Shown piece by piece: positions 8,959 to 17,447 of a stretch of DNA of 64,000 nt (the first letter of the stretch is position 1; each line of letters begins with the position of its first letter). The DNA is from Bradyrhizobium sp. Ai1a-2 (lineage in GTDB: Bacteria > Pseudomonadota > Alphaproteobacteria > Rhizobiales > Xanthobacteraceae): NCBI RefSeq assembly GCF_000426245.1, contig NZ_AUEZ01000012.1, positions 1 to 64,000 of the forward strand. The letters are read 5' to 3'. Made by a program: the position numbers and the translations under genes. Below the pieces are notes generated by a model that saw nothing but the letters and a program-made list of their open reading frames with translations, was not told the DNA's origin and made no database searches.

Positions 8959-10338
8959 TCACGACAAGCGCTTGCGCTTGTGGGCGAAGGGATTGGCTTT
9001 CTCGCGCAGCGTGATGCGCACCGGCGTGCCCGGCAGGTCGAAGGTTTCGCGCAGCGAGTTGGTGAGATAGCGCAAATAGGATTGCGGCACGGCGTCGGCG
9101 CGCGAACAGAACAGCACGAAGCTCGGCGGCCGCGCCTTGTTCTGGGTGATGTAGTTCAGCTTCAACCGGCGGCCGGAGACGGCCGGCGGCGGATTGGCCG
9201 CGATCGCCTGCTCGAACCAGCGATTGAGCGCGGCGGTGGAAACCCGCTTGTTCCAGGTGGCATAGGCCTCTTCGATCGCCTTCATCAGGCGATCGACGCC
9301 CTCGCCCATCAACCCGGAGACTGCGACGATCGGCACGCCCTTCACCTGCGGCAGCCAATGATCGGCATCGGCGCGCAGGCCTGCGATCAGGTTCGGCTTG
9401 CGCTCGACCAGGTCCCATTTGTTGACCGCGAGCACGATCGCACGGCCTTCGCGCTCGATCAGATCGGCGATGCGCAGGTCCTGCTCCTCGAACTTGTTCT
9501 GCGCGTCCATCATCAGTACGACGACTTCGGCAAAGCGCACAGCGCGCAACGCGTCCGCGACCGAGAGCTTCTCCAGCTTCTCCTCGATCCGCGACCGCCG
9601 CCGCAAGCCCGCGGTATCGAACAGGCGGAAATCGCGGCCCTGCCAGGTGATCTCGACCGCGATGGAGTCGCGCGTGGTGCCGGCTTCCGGGCTGGTCAAG
9701 AGCCGCTCCTCGCCGAGCAGGTGATTGATCAGCGTGGACTTGCCAGCGTTGGGACGGCCGACGATGGCGACACGGATCGGACGGTTGCCGATGTCCTCAT
9801 CGGTTTCAGGCGCGTCATCGTCGACGTCTTCATCTTCGGCGGGCGCCGGCATCAGCGCGCTCAGCGCGTCATAAAGGTCGCCCATGCCCTCGCCATGCTC
9901 GGCGGAAATCTGGACGGGATCGCCGAGGCCCAGCGCGTAGGATTCCATTGCGCCGAGCTCACCATGTTTGCCCTCGGCCTTGTTGGCGACCAGCACCACC
10001 GGCTTGTTGGCGCGGCGGGCGAAATCGGCGAAGGCGCGATCGGTCGGCGTCAGCCCTACGCGGGCGTCGATCACGAACATCAGCGCGTCCGCAAGGCCGA
10101 TCGCGGTTTCGGTCTGCTCCTGCATGCGCGCGGTCAGCGAACCCTTGGCGCCCTCGTCGAGCCCTGCGGTATCGATGATGGTGAATTCGAGATCGCCGAG
10201 CCGTGCCTGCCCCTCGCGGCGGTCGCGCGTTACGCCCGGCTCGTCATCGACCAGCGCGAGCTTCTGCCCGACGAGACGGTTGAACAGCGTCGATTTTCCG
10301 ACATTGGGCCGGCCGATGATGGCGATCGTAAAGGACAT
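8959..10338 (-). CDS. der: Ribosome-assembly GTPase Der (EngA)
   Basis: An essential double GTPase acting in 50S subunit assembly, 459 residues. Two tandem GTPase domains are visible with P-loops GRPNVGKST (near residue 9) and GRPNAGKST (near 194), plus matching DTAGL switch motifs, NKAEG and NKWD specificity motifs, and a C-terminal KH-like domain ending in a basic tail. An acidic linker ([15 protein letters not shown]) separates the domains. It lies at the end of a minus-strand block after a YfgM-like gene and a lipoprotein gene, with a repeat just upstream. Confidence 0.98.
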   Translation of the reverse strand: MSFTIAIIGRPNVGKSTLFNRLVGQKLALVDDEPGVTRDRREGQARLGDLEFTIIDTAGLDEGAKGSLTARMQEQTETAIGLADALMFVIDARVGLTPTDRAFADFARRANKPVVLVANKAEGKHGELGAMESYALGLGDPVQISAEHGEGMGDLYDALSALMPAPAEDEDVDDDAPETDEDIGNRPIRVAIVGRPNAGKSTLINHLLGEERLLTSPEAGTTRDSIAVEITWQGRDFRLFDTAGLRRRSRIEEKLEKLSVADALRAVRFAEVVVLMMDAQNKFEEQDLRIADLIEREGRAIVLAVNKWDLVERKPNLIAGLRADADHWLPQVKGVPIVAVSGLMGEGVDRLMKAIEEAYATWNKRVSTAALNRWFEQAIAANPPPAVSGRRLKLNYITQNKARPPSFVLFCSRADAVPQSYLRYLTNSLRETFDLPGTPVRITLREKANPFAHKRKRLS

Positions 10339-10397
10339 GGATCATCAAAGCGCTGTTCGCGGAAACGCGTGTCAGTGGAGTCGAGGTCAAGAGAGTC

Positions 10398-10500
10398 TAG
10401 AGCGTGATGATTTTTCTTCGAATCATCATCCCGCTCTATCTTTTTGTTTGAGCATGATCTCTTCGGAAAACCGGTATCCACTTTTCCGGATCATGCTCTA
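10398..10500. repeat. Two adjacent palindromic repeats (GAGCATGATC family)
   Basis: The first palindrome is TAGAGCGTGATGATT/AATCATCATCCCGCTCTA (10398-10439). The second begins GAGCATGATC and ends GGATCATGCTC (about 10449-10499), with the internal text TTTTCCGGATCATGCTC that recurs at 19161, 35421, 41632 and 46660. It lies between der and the upstream lipoprotein gene. Confidence 0.75.
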
Positions 10501-10507
10501 GCAGGAA

Positions 10508-11095
10508 CTAGCGCGCAAAGCTGCCGCTCGGCAGCGGGGCCGGGAATGGTGCGGCGGATTGCTGCGTGGGCTGTGCAGGAGCCGGCTCCGCGGTCGGTTG
10601 GACCGTCGTCTGATCGGGCGGCGGCGCGGTGGTGCGCTTGCGCGCCATCCTCTTCGCCTTCGGCTCCTCCGGCAGCGCAGCGGGCGCGCCTTCCTCGGAC
10701 GGCGCGGCATTGGGATCAGCGGCGGCTGGCTCGGCTGCCGGCGCCGTGCTGGCGGTGGCCGCCCTGCCCTTGCCCTTGGCCGCTCGCTTCGACTTCGCCT
10801 GCTCCGGCGGAGGCTCAGGCGGCGGAGCAGCGGCGGCAGCCGCCTGCGCGTTCTGCTCATCGATCTGCTGTTGCTGCGAGCCCTTGTACAGTTCTTTCGG
10901 CACGCCCTGCTCCAGGCCCGGCACGCCATCCGGGAACACCGGCTTGCGGTCGCCCGGCAGCTTCTTCTTGGTGTCGAGGAAGTCGAGCAGGTCCGACGGG
11001 TCGAAATTGGACAAGCCCCCGCCCCCGCAGCCGGCCAGCACGCTGCAAAGCGCGACGGCGACGGCGGCTGCGATCAGACGTTGCGAGCGGCGCAT
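10508..11095 (-). CDS. Ala/Pro-rich predicted lipoprotein
   Basis: 195 residues from the ATG at 11095, chosen because it gives a textbook lipoprotein signal (basic N-terminus, hydrophobic core, lipobox VLAGC with Cys23) and has GAGGG upstream. After the lipid anchor comes a compact segment (FDPSDLLDFLDTKKKLPGDR) and GVPKELYKG, then a low-complexity Ala/Pro/Lys-rich tail. It occupies the place between the YfgM-like gene and der where many proteobacteria have bamB, but it has no beta-propeller repeats. The function is unknown; an envelope role is possible. Confidence 0.75.
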   Translation of the reverse strand: MRRSQRLIAAAVAVALCSVLAGCGGGGLSNFDPSDLLDFLDTKKKLPGDRKPVFPDGVPGLEQGVPKELYKGSQQQQIDEQNAQAAAAAAPPPEPPPEQAKSKRAAKGKGRAATASTAPAAEPAAADPNAAPSEEGAPAALPEEPKAKRMARKRTTAPPPDQTTVQPTAEPAPAQPTQQSAAPFPAPLPSGSFAR

Positions 11096-11117
11096 GGGCA
11101 ATCCCTCACTCAACTCG

Positions 11118-11771
11118 TTAGCTCTTGGCGACCGGCGGCAGCAGGGCCTGCAACGCCTCGGCACGCGAGCGCAAGCTCGGCGGCGTCTCGGCGTCGTTGG
11201 CGATCAGGTCGAGCCACTGCCGCGCCGCGGCCGCGTCATTGGCGCGGTAGGCCGACAATGCCAGCAATTCGCGCGCGGTGTGACGGAAGGTCGAGTTCGC
11301 CGCCGTGGCGGGCTCCAGTCGCTGCAGCATGTTCTGGTAGGTCGTGCCTTCCAGCAGCAATTGCGCGGCGCGGATCCGCGCCAGATCCTGCTCCGCAGCA
11401 CCGACGCTGCGGTCCGCGGTGATCTCGTCATACATCTTCGCAGCCGCCTGCGGGTCGCGGTTCGCGACCTCCGCGGCCAGACGCAACCGCGCCAGCACGC
11501 GATACCCTGCCGGCGCCTTCGCAGCCAGGTCGGCGAAAGCAGCCTCCGCCTCAGTGTGCTTGTTCTGCTCGGAAAGCTCGATCGCCCGGTCAAAGGCAGC
11601 CCCCGCCTCGGCCGCCTTCTGGCCCTGGAGGTATTCGTAGCCGCGCCAGCCGCCGACGCCGGCGACGATCAGAATCGCAAGCGCAATGATGTAAAGCGAA
11701 TACTTGTCCCACAGCTTCTTGAGCTGCTCGCGACGTAGTTCTTCGTCGACTTCACTAAATAATTCAGACAC
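11118..11771 (-). CDS. YfgM-like membrane-anchored TPR protein
   Basis: A 217-residue protein with a short cytoplasmic N-terminus, one membrane helix (about residues 26-43, YSLYIIALAILIVAGVGG) and helical repeats of TPR type in the rest. This topology and its position upstream of der match YfgM, an ancillary SecYEG-associated chaperone partner. Its stop is 22 bp from the lipoprotein start, so the two are probably cotranscribed. The start MSELFSEVDEELRREQLKKL fits the family. Confidence 0.82.
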   Translation of the reverse strand: MSELFSEVDEELRREQLKKLWDKYSLYIIALAILIVAGVGGWRGYEYLQGQKAAEAGAAFDRAIELSEQNKHTEAEAAFADLAAKAPAGYRVLARLRLAAEVANRDPQAAAKMYDEITADRSVGAAEQDLARIRAAQLLLEGTTYQNMLQRLEPATAANSTFRHTARELLALSAYRANDAAAARQWLDLIANDAETPPSLRSRAEALQALLPPVAKS

Positions 11772-11951
11772 TTAAGGCTATCCCATCCCCGGAGGGCGAA
11801 GCAAAATGCCAAGGCGCCAGACGCGCCTGATCCCCACATCGCGGCGGCGTTACCCTAATGATATGGCGGTGGCAAGGCAAAGCGAGGCGGATCAAAGCGT
11901 TAACGGTGGAAGGCTGCCTGCTCCCGGAGAGCCTATAGCCGCGCAGATCGG

Positions 11952-12494
11952 TCAGGGTGGAGGATTGAGTGCGGGCTGTTGCTGATCGACACTCGCCGCA
12001 GTTGTCCGCTTCAACGTTCCCCCGTGAAGGAGCATGCCGTTCGGCGCCGCAACCTCGATCAGTTCTGCGGCAAGGAAAGCGTGTTGATCGGGTTTGAATT
12101 GGAAACTGTGGTTGCCGCTTCCAAGATTGGCGCCTTCAAGATCTTGTCGATAGCGGTCGGCCAGAACTCGACCTGCCAGCCTGCCGTCAAAATAGAGTTC
12201 CACGCGAAGCGGGATTTCGGGATGGTCGACACATTGAGCCCAGCCAGCAATGGCGTGAGGCTCTATATGATCGACGTAACCCCGCAGCGTGCCAACCTTC
12301 AAGATATCCTGGATGCCGTCTTCGATCGCGGCGAGATCCTGCTGGCACAGATCACGTGATAGCGCGAGGCTGAACTGATCCGTGTCGAGCGCCCGAGAGA
12401 GCAGTTCCTTTCGGTGAGCCTTCATCTCCAGGAGCGCGGTCACATTCTTCAGTCTGACATAAGCGCCAACGACTTGCTGGATTCCCTGGTTCAT
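11952..12494 (-). CDS. Hypothetical protein with a GYVD...GWA-type domain
   Basis: A 180-residue protein. The N-terminal 70 residues look helical. Residues about 73-135 (GYVDHIEPHAIAGWAQ, then a region ending in NHSFQF) resemble a small beta-rich module I know as an appendage of rhizobial glycosyltransferases and sulfotransferases, with the conserved GWA, FDG and ADRYRxDL motifs. Here it stands without a catalytic domain. It is divergent from the SnoaL-like gene, with about 170 bp between them. The tail is Pro/Gln-rich. The role is not predictable. Confidence 0.65.
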   Translation of the reverse strand: MNQGIQQVVGAYVRLKNVTALLEMKAHRKELLSRALDTDQFSLALSRDLCQQDLAAIEDGIQDILKVGTLRGYVDHIEPHAIAGWAQCVDHPEIPLRVELYFDGRLAGRVLADRYRQDLEGANLGSGNHSFQFKPDQHAFLAAELIEVAAPNGMLLHGGTLKRTTAASVDQQQPALNPPP

Positions 12495-12668
12495 CGCCTT
12501 GCGAAATCCCTTAAAAATCGTCGAGAAAATATGCCTTGGCTGTCAGGCGAGAACAAGGCTGTCCTGACAGCCGCAGGGTGTCGCAGGGCAGCGATGCGAT
12601 CGCGGTGGCGGGATGGGATAGCAAAGGAACCAATTGACCCAAGATACCTGCGAGAAGGGAGACTTGTC

Positions 12669-13067
12669 GTGACGCCGCAACATCTCTCCGAGGTCTATCG
12701 AGACTACATCGCCTGCTTGAACGCGCAGGACTGGATGAACCTGGGACGGTTCGTCCACGACGACGTGCGCCACAACGGCCGACAGATTGGATTGTCAAGC
12801 TATCGCGAGATGCTGGAAAACGACTTTCACCAGATCCCGGACCTCTCCTTCAATATCCAGCTCCTGGTCTCGGATCCGCCCTACGTGTCGAGCCGCCTGC
12901 TTTTCGACTGCACGCCGAAGGGAGAATTTCTCGGGCTCACGATCGATGGGAAGCGGGTCTCGTTCGCCGAGAACGTTATTTACGAATTTCGAGAAGACAA
13001 GATCGTGGAGGTTTGGTCGGTCATAGACAAGCCGGCCATTGAAGCGCAGCTTCAACGCTCGAAATGA
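12669..13067 (+). CDS. SnoaL-like/ester cyclase family protein
   Basis: The frame is open further upstream, but the gene most likely starts at the GTG at 12669, preceded by GAAGGGAG, giving 132 residues, a normal length for this fold. The NTF2-like pattern is visible: an N-terminal helix (LSEVYRDYIACLNAQDW), FVHDDVRHNG, YREMLENDFHQIPDL, and a C-terminal KIVEVWSVIDKPAIEAQL. Members include polyketide cyclases and many uncharacterised small-molecule binders. No pathway partner is adjacent. Confidence 0.75.
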   Translation: MTPQHLSEVYRDYIACLNAQDWMNLGRFVHDDVRHNGRQIGLSSYREMLENDFHQIPDLSFNIQLLVSDPPYVSSRLLFDCTPKGEFLGLTIDGKRVSFAENVIYEFREDKIVEVWSVIDKPAIEAQLQRSK

Positions 13068-13140
13068 CTCCGTCGTCACGGCCTCGCGCGCCTTTGGCGT
13101 AGCCGGGAGCCGGACGACGATAGCCAGCGTGCTCCGTCGC

Positions 13141-13217
13141 GTAGGGTGGGCAAAGCGAAGCGTGCCCACCATCAAGAGCGGTGCAAGAAAAGGTGGGCAC
13201 GCTGCGCTTAGCCTACC
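13141..13217. repeat. GTAGGGTGGGCAAAGCG-type palindrome
   Basis: GTAGGGTGGGCA...CGTGCCCACC and AGGTGGGCACGCTGCGCTTAG...CTACCCTA form interleaved inverted repeats. The element ends at the stop codon of the acyl-CoA ligase gene and lies between two convergent genes, where it may act as a terminator. Confidence 0.65.
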
Positions 13218-14828
13218 CTACAGCCCCGCCAGCGCTTCCCGTAGCTGCCGCTTGATCACCTTGCCGTTGGCGTTGCGCGGCAGCGGGTCGCGCGTGACCG
13301 TCATCGTCTCCGGCACCTTGTAGTCGGACAGCCGCTCTGCGCACCAGGCGCGCAACACGTCCGCGCCGACCTCGTCGCGGGTCACGATCACCGCATGGAC
13401 GCGCTCGCCCAGCACCGGACAAGGCTTTGCGATGATCGCGCTTTCGACGACCGTCGGATGGCCCGCCAGCACGGACTCGACCTCGGCGGAATAGATCTTC
13501 AGGCCGCCGCGGTTGATCATGTCCTTCTGGCGGTCGAACACACGGACGAAATCACGATCGTCGATCGAGCCGAGATCGCCGGAGTGCCAGAAGCCGGCGG
13601 TGAAGCTCTCCGCGGTCGCCTTCGGATTGTTCCAGTAACCCTTGATGACCGAGCCGCTGCGGATCCAGATCTCGCCGATCTCGCCGCGCGGCAGCTCGCG
13701 ATGATTGCCGTCCATCACGATGATCTCGGCGCCGGGGCACGGCAGGCCGACGCTGTCGATATGCGCGGCAGTCAATTCGCCGGGCATCAGCGTCGAGGGC
13801 GACGTAGTCTCGGTTGCGCCGTAGCAATTCGCGAGCTTCAGTCCGGGTATTTTCGCGTCCAAGCGCTCGATCGTCGCGACCGGCATCGGCGCGCCGCCGA
13901 AACCGCCGATGCGCCAGCTCGAGAGATCGTAGCTGTCGAAATCCGGTTGCAGCAGGCAGAGATTGTACATCGCCGGCACCATCACCGTGTAGGTAACGCG
14001 CTCGCGGGAGGCGACCTTCAGATATTCCGCCGCCTTGAACTCGGGCATGATGATCAGCGCGCCGCCGCAGCGAGCCATGGTCGTGATATTGGCGACCGCG
14101 CCGGTGACATGCGCCAGCGGCACCGCCGCGATCGAGCGATCCGCCGCCGTGAGTTTCAGGGCAGACACGAACACCATCGAGGAATGGATGACGTTGCAAT
14201 GCGCGAGCATCGCGCCTTTCGGCCGCCCGGTGGTGCCTGACGTATAGAGGATCATCGCGGTATCCTCTTCGCCGACCATGGCGGGCGCCCCTGATGGCGC
14301 ATTGTCGAGCAGTGCTGCGAATGGCGATGCGCCGGCGCATGGTAATGCGCTGTCGTCGCTGACCGAAATCCGATGCTCCAGCGCGGGGACATCGGCTGCG
14401 TCGGGCACACGCGCGGCGAGCGTCGCCTCGTGGATCAGGAGCTTCGCGCCGCAGTCGCTCAGAACGTAGGCGATCTCAGGCTTCTGCTGCCGCGTCGAGA
14501 GCAGCACGGTCACCAGGCCCGCATGCGCGGCGGCGAACATCGTCAGCACGAACTCGATGCGATTGCCGAGCAGCACCGCGACACGATCGCCGGCGCGCAG
14601 GCCGAGCTTCTGCAATCCGGCCGCAACCTGCGCGGATTGCTGCACGACCTCGCGCCAGGTCATCCGCCTGCCGCCGCAGATCAGCGCCTCGCCGTCAGGG
14701 TTTCTTGCGGCGGCCTCCAATATCATCGCCCAGATGCTCGTCGGCCGCTCGCAAAACACCGGCACGACGCGGTCGCCGAAGCGCGCCTCGAGCCGCATGT
14801 CCGGAATCGAATGCCCGTACCAGTCCAT
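13218..14828 (-). CDS. AMP-dependent acyl-CoA synthetase/ligase
   Basis: An ANL-superfamily enzyme that activates a carboxylic acid with ATP and joins it to CoA. From the ATG at 14828 (GGAG upstream; an in-frame ATG 21 bp earlier lacks one) it has 536 residues. It shows the P-loop YTSGTTGRPKGAM, the motif NCYGATETTS, the hinge HSGDLGSIDDRDF, and the catalytic C-terminal lysine in PRNANGKVIKR. The acyl substrate is not predictable; long-chain or aromatic acids are typical. A repeat separates it from panB, so it is probably its own unit. Confidence 0.93.
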   Translation of the reverse strand: MDWYGHSIPDMRLEARFGDRVVPVFCERPTSIWAMILEAAARNPDGEALICGGRRMTWREVVQQSAQVAAGLQKLGLRAGDRVAVLLGNRIEFVLTMFAAAHAGLVTVLLSTRQQKPEIAYVLSDCGAKLLIHEATLAARVPDAADVPALEHRISVSDDSALPCAGASPFAALLDNAPSGAPAMVGEEDTAMILYTSGTTGRPKGAMLAHCNVIHSSMVFVSALKLTAADRSIAAVPLAHVTGAVANITTMARCGGALIIMPEFKAAEYLKVASRERVTYTVMVPAMYNLCLLQPDFDSYDLSSWRIGGFGGAPMPVATIERLDAKIPGLKLANCYGATETTSPSTLMPGELTAAHIDSVGLPCPGAEIIVMDGNHRELPRGEIGEIWIRSGSVIKGYWNNPKATAESFTAGFWHSGDLGSIDDRDFVRVFDRQKDMINRGGLKIYSAEVESVLAGHPTVVESAIIAKPCPVLGERVHAVIVTRDEVGADVLRAWCAERLSDYKVPETMTVTRDPLPRNANGKVIKRQLREALAGL

Positions 14829-14852
14829 CGGTGTGCTCCGCGAACTCACTTA

Positions 14853-14988
14853 CGTCCCCCGCTTGCGGGGGAGGTCGGCGCACTCGAAGAGCGCAGCGGG
14901 TGGGGACTCCTTCCCCACGGACAGTCCCATCGTGGAGATACCCCCACCCCAGCCCTCCCCCGCAAGCGGGAGAGGGAGCGCAGCATCC
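14853..14988. repeat. CCCCCGCTTGCGGGGGAGG-type palindromic repeat
   Basis: TCCCCCGCTTGCGGGGGAGG near 14855 and CCCTCCCCCGCAAGCGGGAGAGGG near 14952-14977 are inverted members of a Bradyrhizobium intergenic repeat, with a middle portion AGCGGGTGGGGACTCC. It lies between panB and the acyl-CoA ligase. Confidence 0.7.
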
Positions 14989-15023
14989 ATCGCGGATGAA
15001 ATTCGACCTGAGCTCATCGTGCC

Positions 15024-15845
15024 CTAGCTCTTTTTCATGTCGTAGACATGCTCAGGCCCGGGGAATTTGCGCGCGCGGACGTCGGCGGCGTAACCCTCGA
15101 TGGCCGCTTCGATCGACGGCCCGAGATTGCCGTAGCGGCGAACGAATTTCGGTATGCGCGGCGACAGCCCGAGCATGTCCTCGAGCACGAGCACCTGGCC
15201 ATCGCAGGCGGCGCTTGCGCCGATGCCGATGGTGGGAATGGCGATCTCCTGCGTGATCTTGCGTGCGAGCGGCTCGGCCACCGCCTCGATCACGACCGAG
15301 AAGGCGCCGGCCTCCGCGATCGCCCTGGCATCGTTCTCGATCGGCGCCCAGCCTTTCTCGTCGCGCCCCTGCGCGCGAAACGAGCCGAGCGTGTTGATCG
15401 ATTGCGGCGTCAGCCCGATATGGCCCATCACGGGAATGCCGCGCTCGGTCAGGAACGCCACCGTCTCGGCCATGCGGGCGCCGCCTTCGAGTTTCACCGC
15501 GCCGCACTCCGTCTCCTTCACTATCCGCACCGCGGAATGAAACGCCTGCTCCTTTGACGCCTCATAGGAGCCGAACGGCATATCCACCACGACAAGCGCG
15601 CGATCAGAGCCGCGCATCACCGCGCGTCCCTGCAGGATCATCATCTCCAGCGTGACAGGCACGGTGGTCTCGAGCCCATGCATGACGTTGCCGAGGGAAT
15701 CGCCGACCAGGATGACGTCGCAGTAGCGGTCGACCAGCGCTGCCGTATGCGCGTGATACGACGTCAGCATCACGATCGGCTCGCCGTTCTTGCGGGCGAG
15801 GATATCGGGTGCGGTCTTGCGCTTGATGGCTGATTGTACGGACAT
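15024..15845 (-). CDS. panB: 3-methyl-2-oxobutanoate hydroxymethyltransferase
   Basis: PanB transfers a hydroxymethyl group from methylenetetrahydrofolate to ketoisovalerate, the first step of pantothenate synthesis. It is a 273-residue TIM-barrel protein with family motifs: [58 protein letters not shown] and [16 protein letters not shown]. The ATG lies two bases beyond the stop of the nnrU-like gene, so the two are translationally coupled. panC is not in the window. Confidence 0.97.
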   Translation of the reverse strand: MSVQSAIKRKTAPDILARKNGEPIVMLTSYHAHTAALVDRYCDVILVGDSLGNVMHGLETTVPVTLEMMILQGRAVMRGSDRALVVVDMPFGSYEASKEQAFHSAVRIVKETECGAVKLEGGARMAETVAFLTERGIPVMGHIGLTPQSINTLGSFRAQGRDEKGWAPIENDARAIAEAGAFSVVIEAVAEPLARKITQEIAIPTIGIGASAACDGQVLVLEDMLGLSPRIPKFVRRYGNLGPSIEAAIEGYAADVRARKFPGPEHVYDMKKS

Positions 15846-15847
15846 TG

Positions 15848-16432
15848 TTAAGCTCCAACGACGGGGACGCCAATCACGACCGGATGGAACGCGAAGGCCA
15901 GTGCAACATAGGCGACGACGCCGACCGCGACCGCGATCATATCATTGCCGGCACCGCCGACCGGGATCGGCGGGGCGCCGGCATCAGTGCGATGTTTCAG
16001 TGAAATGCGGTCAAACACCGCCCATGCCAGGAACGAGCCGAACAGGATGATCGAACCGAGATCGCCATTGGCGAGCAGATGCGCCGCCGCCCATAATTTG
16101 ATGCCGGCGAGCATCGGATGTTTCAGCGTCGTGTAGATGCGGCCGCGGATGTAGGACGCCACCACCAGGATCACGGCCGGCAGCATCAGCGCGATGGTGA
16201 TGTGCTTCATGAATGTCGGCGGATACCAGACGTCGATCCAGCCCGTCGCGCGGTAGCGGGCAAATCCCCAGATGATCAGCGCGAGCCCGACGGCGGAGAC
16301 CACCGAATAGCCGATCTTGTAGCCGCCCTCGCCCATCACATCGATGCAGCGCGCGCGCAAGCTGCGCTGGGTCGTGAGCGTGTGGACTGCGAAGAACAGA
16401 AGCAATCCCAGGATCATCACCAGCAGTCCCAC
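15848..16432 (-). CDS. NnrU family membrane protein
   Basis: The GTG at 16432 is preceded by GGAGGG and gives a 194-residue protein with about six hydrophobic segments. Motifs [37 protein letters not shown] and [18 protein letters not shown] fit the NnrU/DUF methyltransferase-like fold. NnrU was first found with nitric oxide reductase genes, but no denitrification genes are present here. Its stop nearly abuts the panB start, so panB is probably read from a promoter upstream of this gene. Confidence 0.88.
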   Translation of the reverse strand: MGLLVMILGLLLFFAVHTLTTQRSLRARCIDVMGEGGYKIGYSVVSAVGLALIIWGFARYRATGWIDVWYPPTFMKHITIALMLPAVILVVASYIRGRIYTTLKHPMLAGIKLWAAAHLLANGDLGSIILFGSFLAWAVFDRISLKHRTDAGAPPIPVGGAGNDMIAVAVGVVAYVALAFAFHPVVIGVPVVGA

Positions 16433-16521
16433 GGTGTCCCTCCCTCGGCGCGGTGGTGCCTTATTGAGCATCCGCGTATCATTTCGGGGGCAGGTTGTGC
16501 AATGCGTCAGGCGGCGCTCCC

Positions 16522-16603
16522 GTCATTCCGGGATGGCCCGAGGAGCCAGCAGGCCAACGTCGGGATTCCGGGTTCGCGGACTTTGTCCGCGCCCCGGAAT
16601 GAC
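16522..16603. repeat. GTCATTCCGGG-type inverted repeat
   Basis: GTCATTCCGGGATGGC at 16523 and GCGCCCCGGAATGAC ending at 16603 are inverted, with an inner GGATTCCGGGTTCGCGGAC/GTCCGCGCCCCGG pairing. Same family as 405-531. It lies between convergently placed genes downstream of the exported protein gene. Confidence 0.75.
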
Positions 16604-16614
16604 ACGCCGCAGGG

Positions 16615-17217
16615 CTACGGCTTCTCCGCCTGCTTGCTCAATTCGCGATTGTCGACATAGCGGATCGCGATCGGGCGGCCGGCGAGCGCGCCGCCGAGGC
16701 CATTGCTGAATTTGAGCGGCAGGCAGCCCTTCAGCGATGTATCGATCGCGTTCAGGTAGGTGGTGCGGGTGTCTGCGGGAACGCCTGATGTTGCGAAGGT
16801 CATGCGCGGCGCGCCGATCATCTCGCCGGAGCGCTTGAAGCTGAAACGGACCGACATCTGCATGCCCCCACGCGCGTCGTCCGCCGCCGGCGGGGTCCAG
16901 CAGGAGCGCAGCGCCTGGAAGAGATCGCCGATGGTATCGAGATCGTGATCCGGCTTCTTGTATTTCGCCGCCTGGTCCTGTGGCGGCACCGTCAGGATCG
17001 TGAGCTGCAGGTTCTGGCCGTAGGGGTAGTCCATCTCGGGGATGCACGGCCCATGGTTGAACACGCTGCAATAGGACGGCGTGCAGGGCCCTTCGTCCAG
17101 CACGCTGCAGGGCGTATGCGCGAATGGCACAGGGTTGATCTGCTGCCGTTCCGCAGCGTGGCCAGCGGAAATTCCCAAGACGATGAGTGCGAGGCAGATC
17201 ACGACGCGTCGCAGCAT
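16615..17217 (-). CDS. Exported hypothetical protein with TonB-C-like half
   Basis: 200 residues with a clear signal peptide (cleavage near residue 21, GHAA). Cysteines are concentrated in the first mature segment (CSVLDEGPC, YCSVFNHGPC), which may form disulfides in the periplasm. The second half (SVRFSFKRSGEMIGAPRMTF and a later KGCLPLKF) resembles the C-terminal part of TonB/TolA-type proteins. The family function is unknown; it is a single-gene unit. Confidence 0.72.
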   Translation of the reverse strand: MLRRVVICLALIVLGISAGHAAERQQINPVPFAHTPCSVLDEGPCTPSYCSVFNHGPCIPEMDYPYGQNLQLTILTVPPQDQAAKYKKPDHDLDTIGDLFQALRSCWTPPAADDARGGMQMSVRFSFKRSGEMIGAPRMTFATSGVPADTRTTYLNAIDTSLKGCLPLKFSNGLGGALAGRPIAIRYVDNRELSKQAEKP

Positions 17218-17327
17218 GAGATAAGCCCTTTGGATGCCGCCCCCTCAAAAATGAGGGCCGCGAGCAACCGCATCAAGCCGGCGGGTGTTCACTTCCTTGC
17301 GTGCGCGGCCGGTTCCGCACATACCAC

Positions 17328-17433
17328 TGTCATCGCCCGACTTGATCGGGCGATCCAATATTCCAGAGACAGCTTTGCTTCAGTGAGAGGCCGCCGCGTA
17401 CTGGGTCCCCCGCCTTCGCGGGGGACGACGGCC
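17328..17433. repeat. Palindromic repeat, TGTCATCGCCCG/CGGGGGACGACGG type
   Basis: GTCATCGCCCGACTTGATCGGGCGATCCAATATTC, internal GAGGCCGCCGCGTACTGGG and the tail CCCCCGCCTTCGCGGGGGACGACGG contain two strong hairpins (CGCCCGACTTGATCGGGCG; CCCCCGCCTTCGCGGGGG). It lies just downstream of the prfC stop and may terminate it. Confidence 0.65.
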
Positions 17434-17447
17434 ACTGCAAGCAGCCC

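Noticed and set aside
8980-10407. 475-codon frame antisense to der
   Set aside because: Shadow of the GC-rich der gene; no domain and it extends into the repeat.
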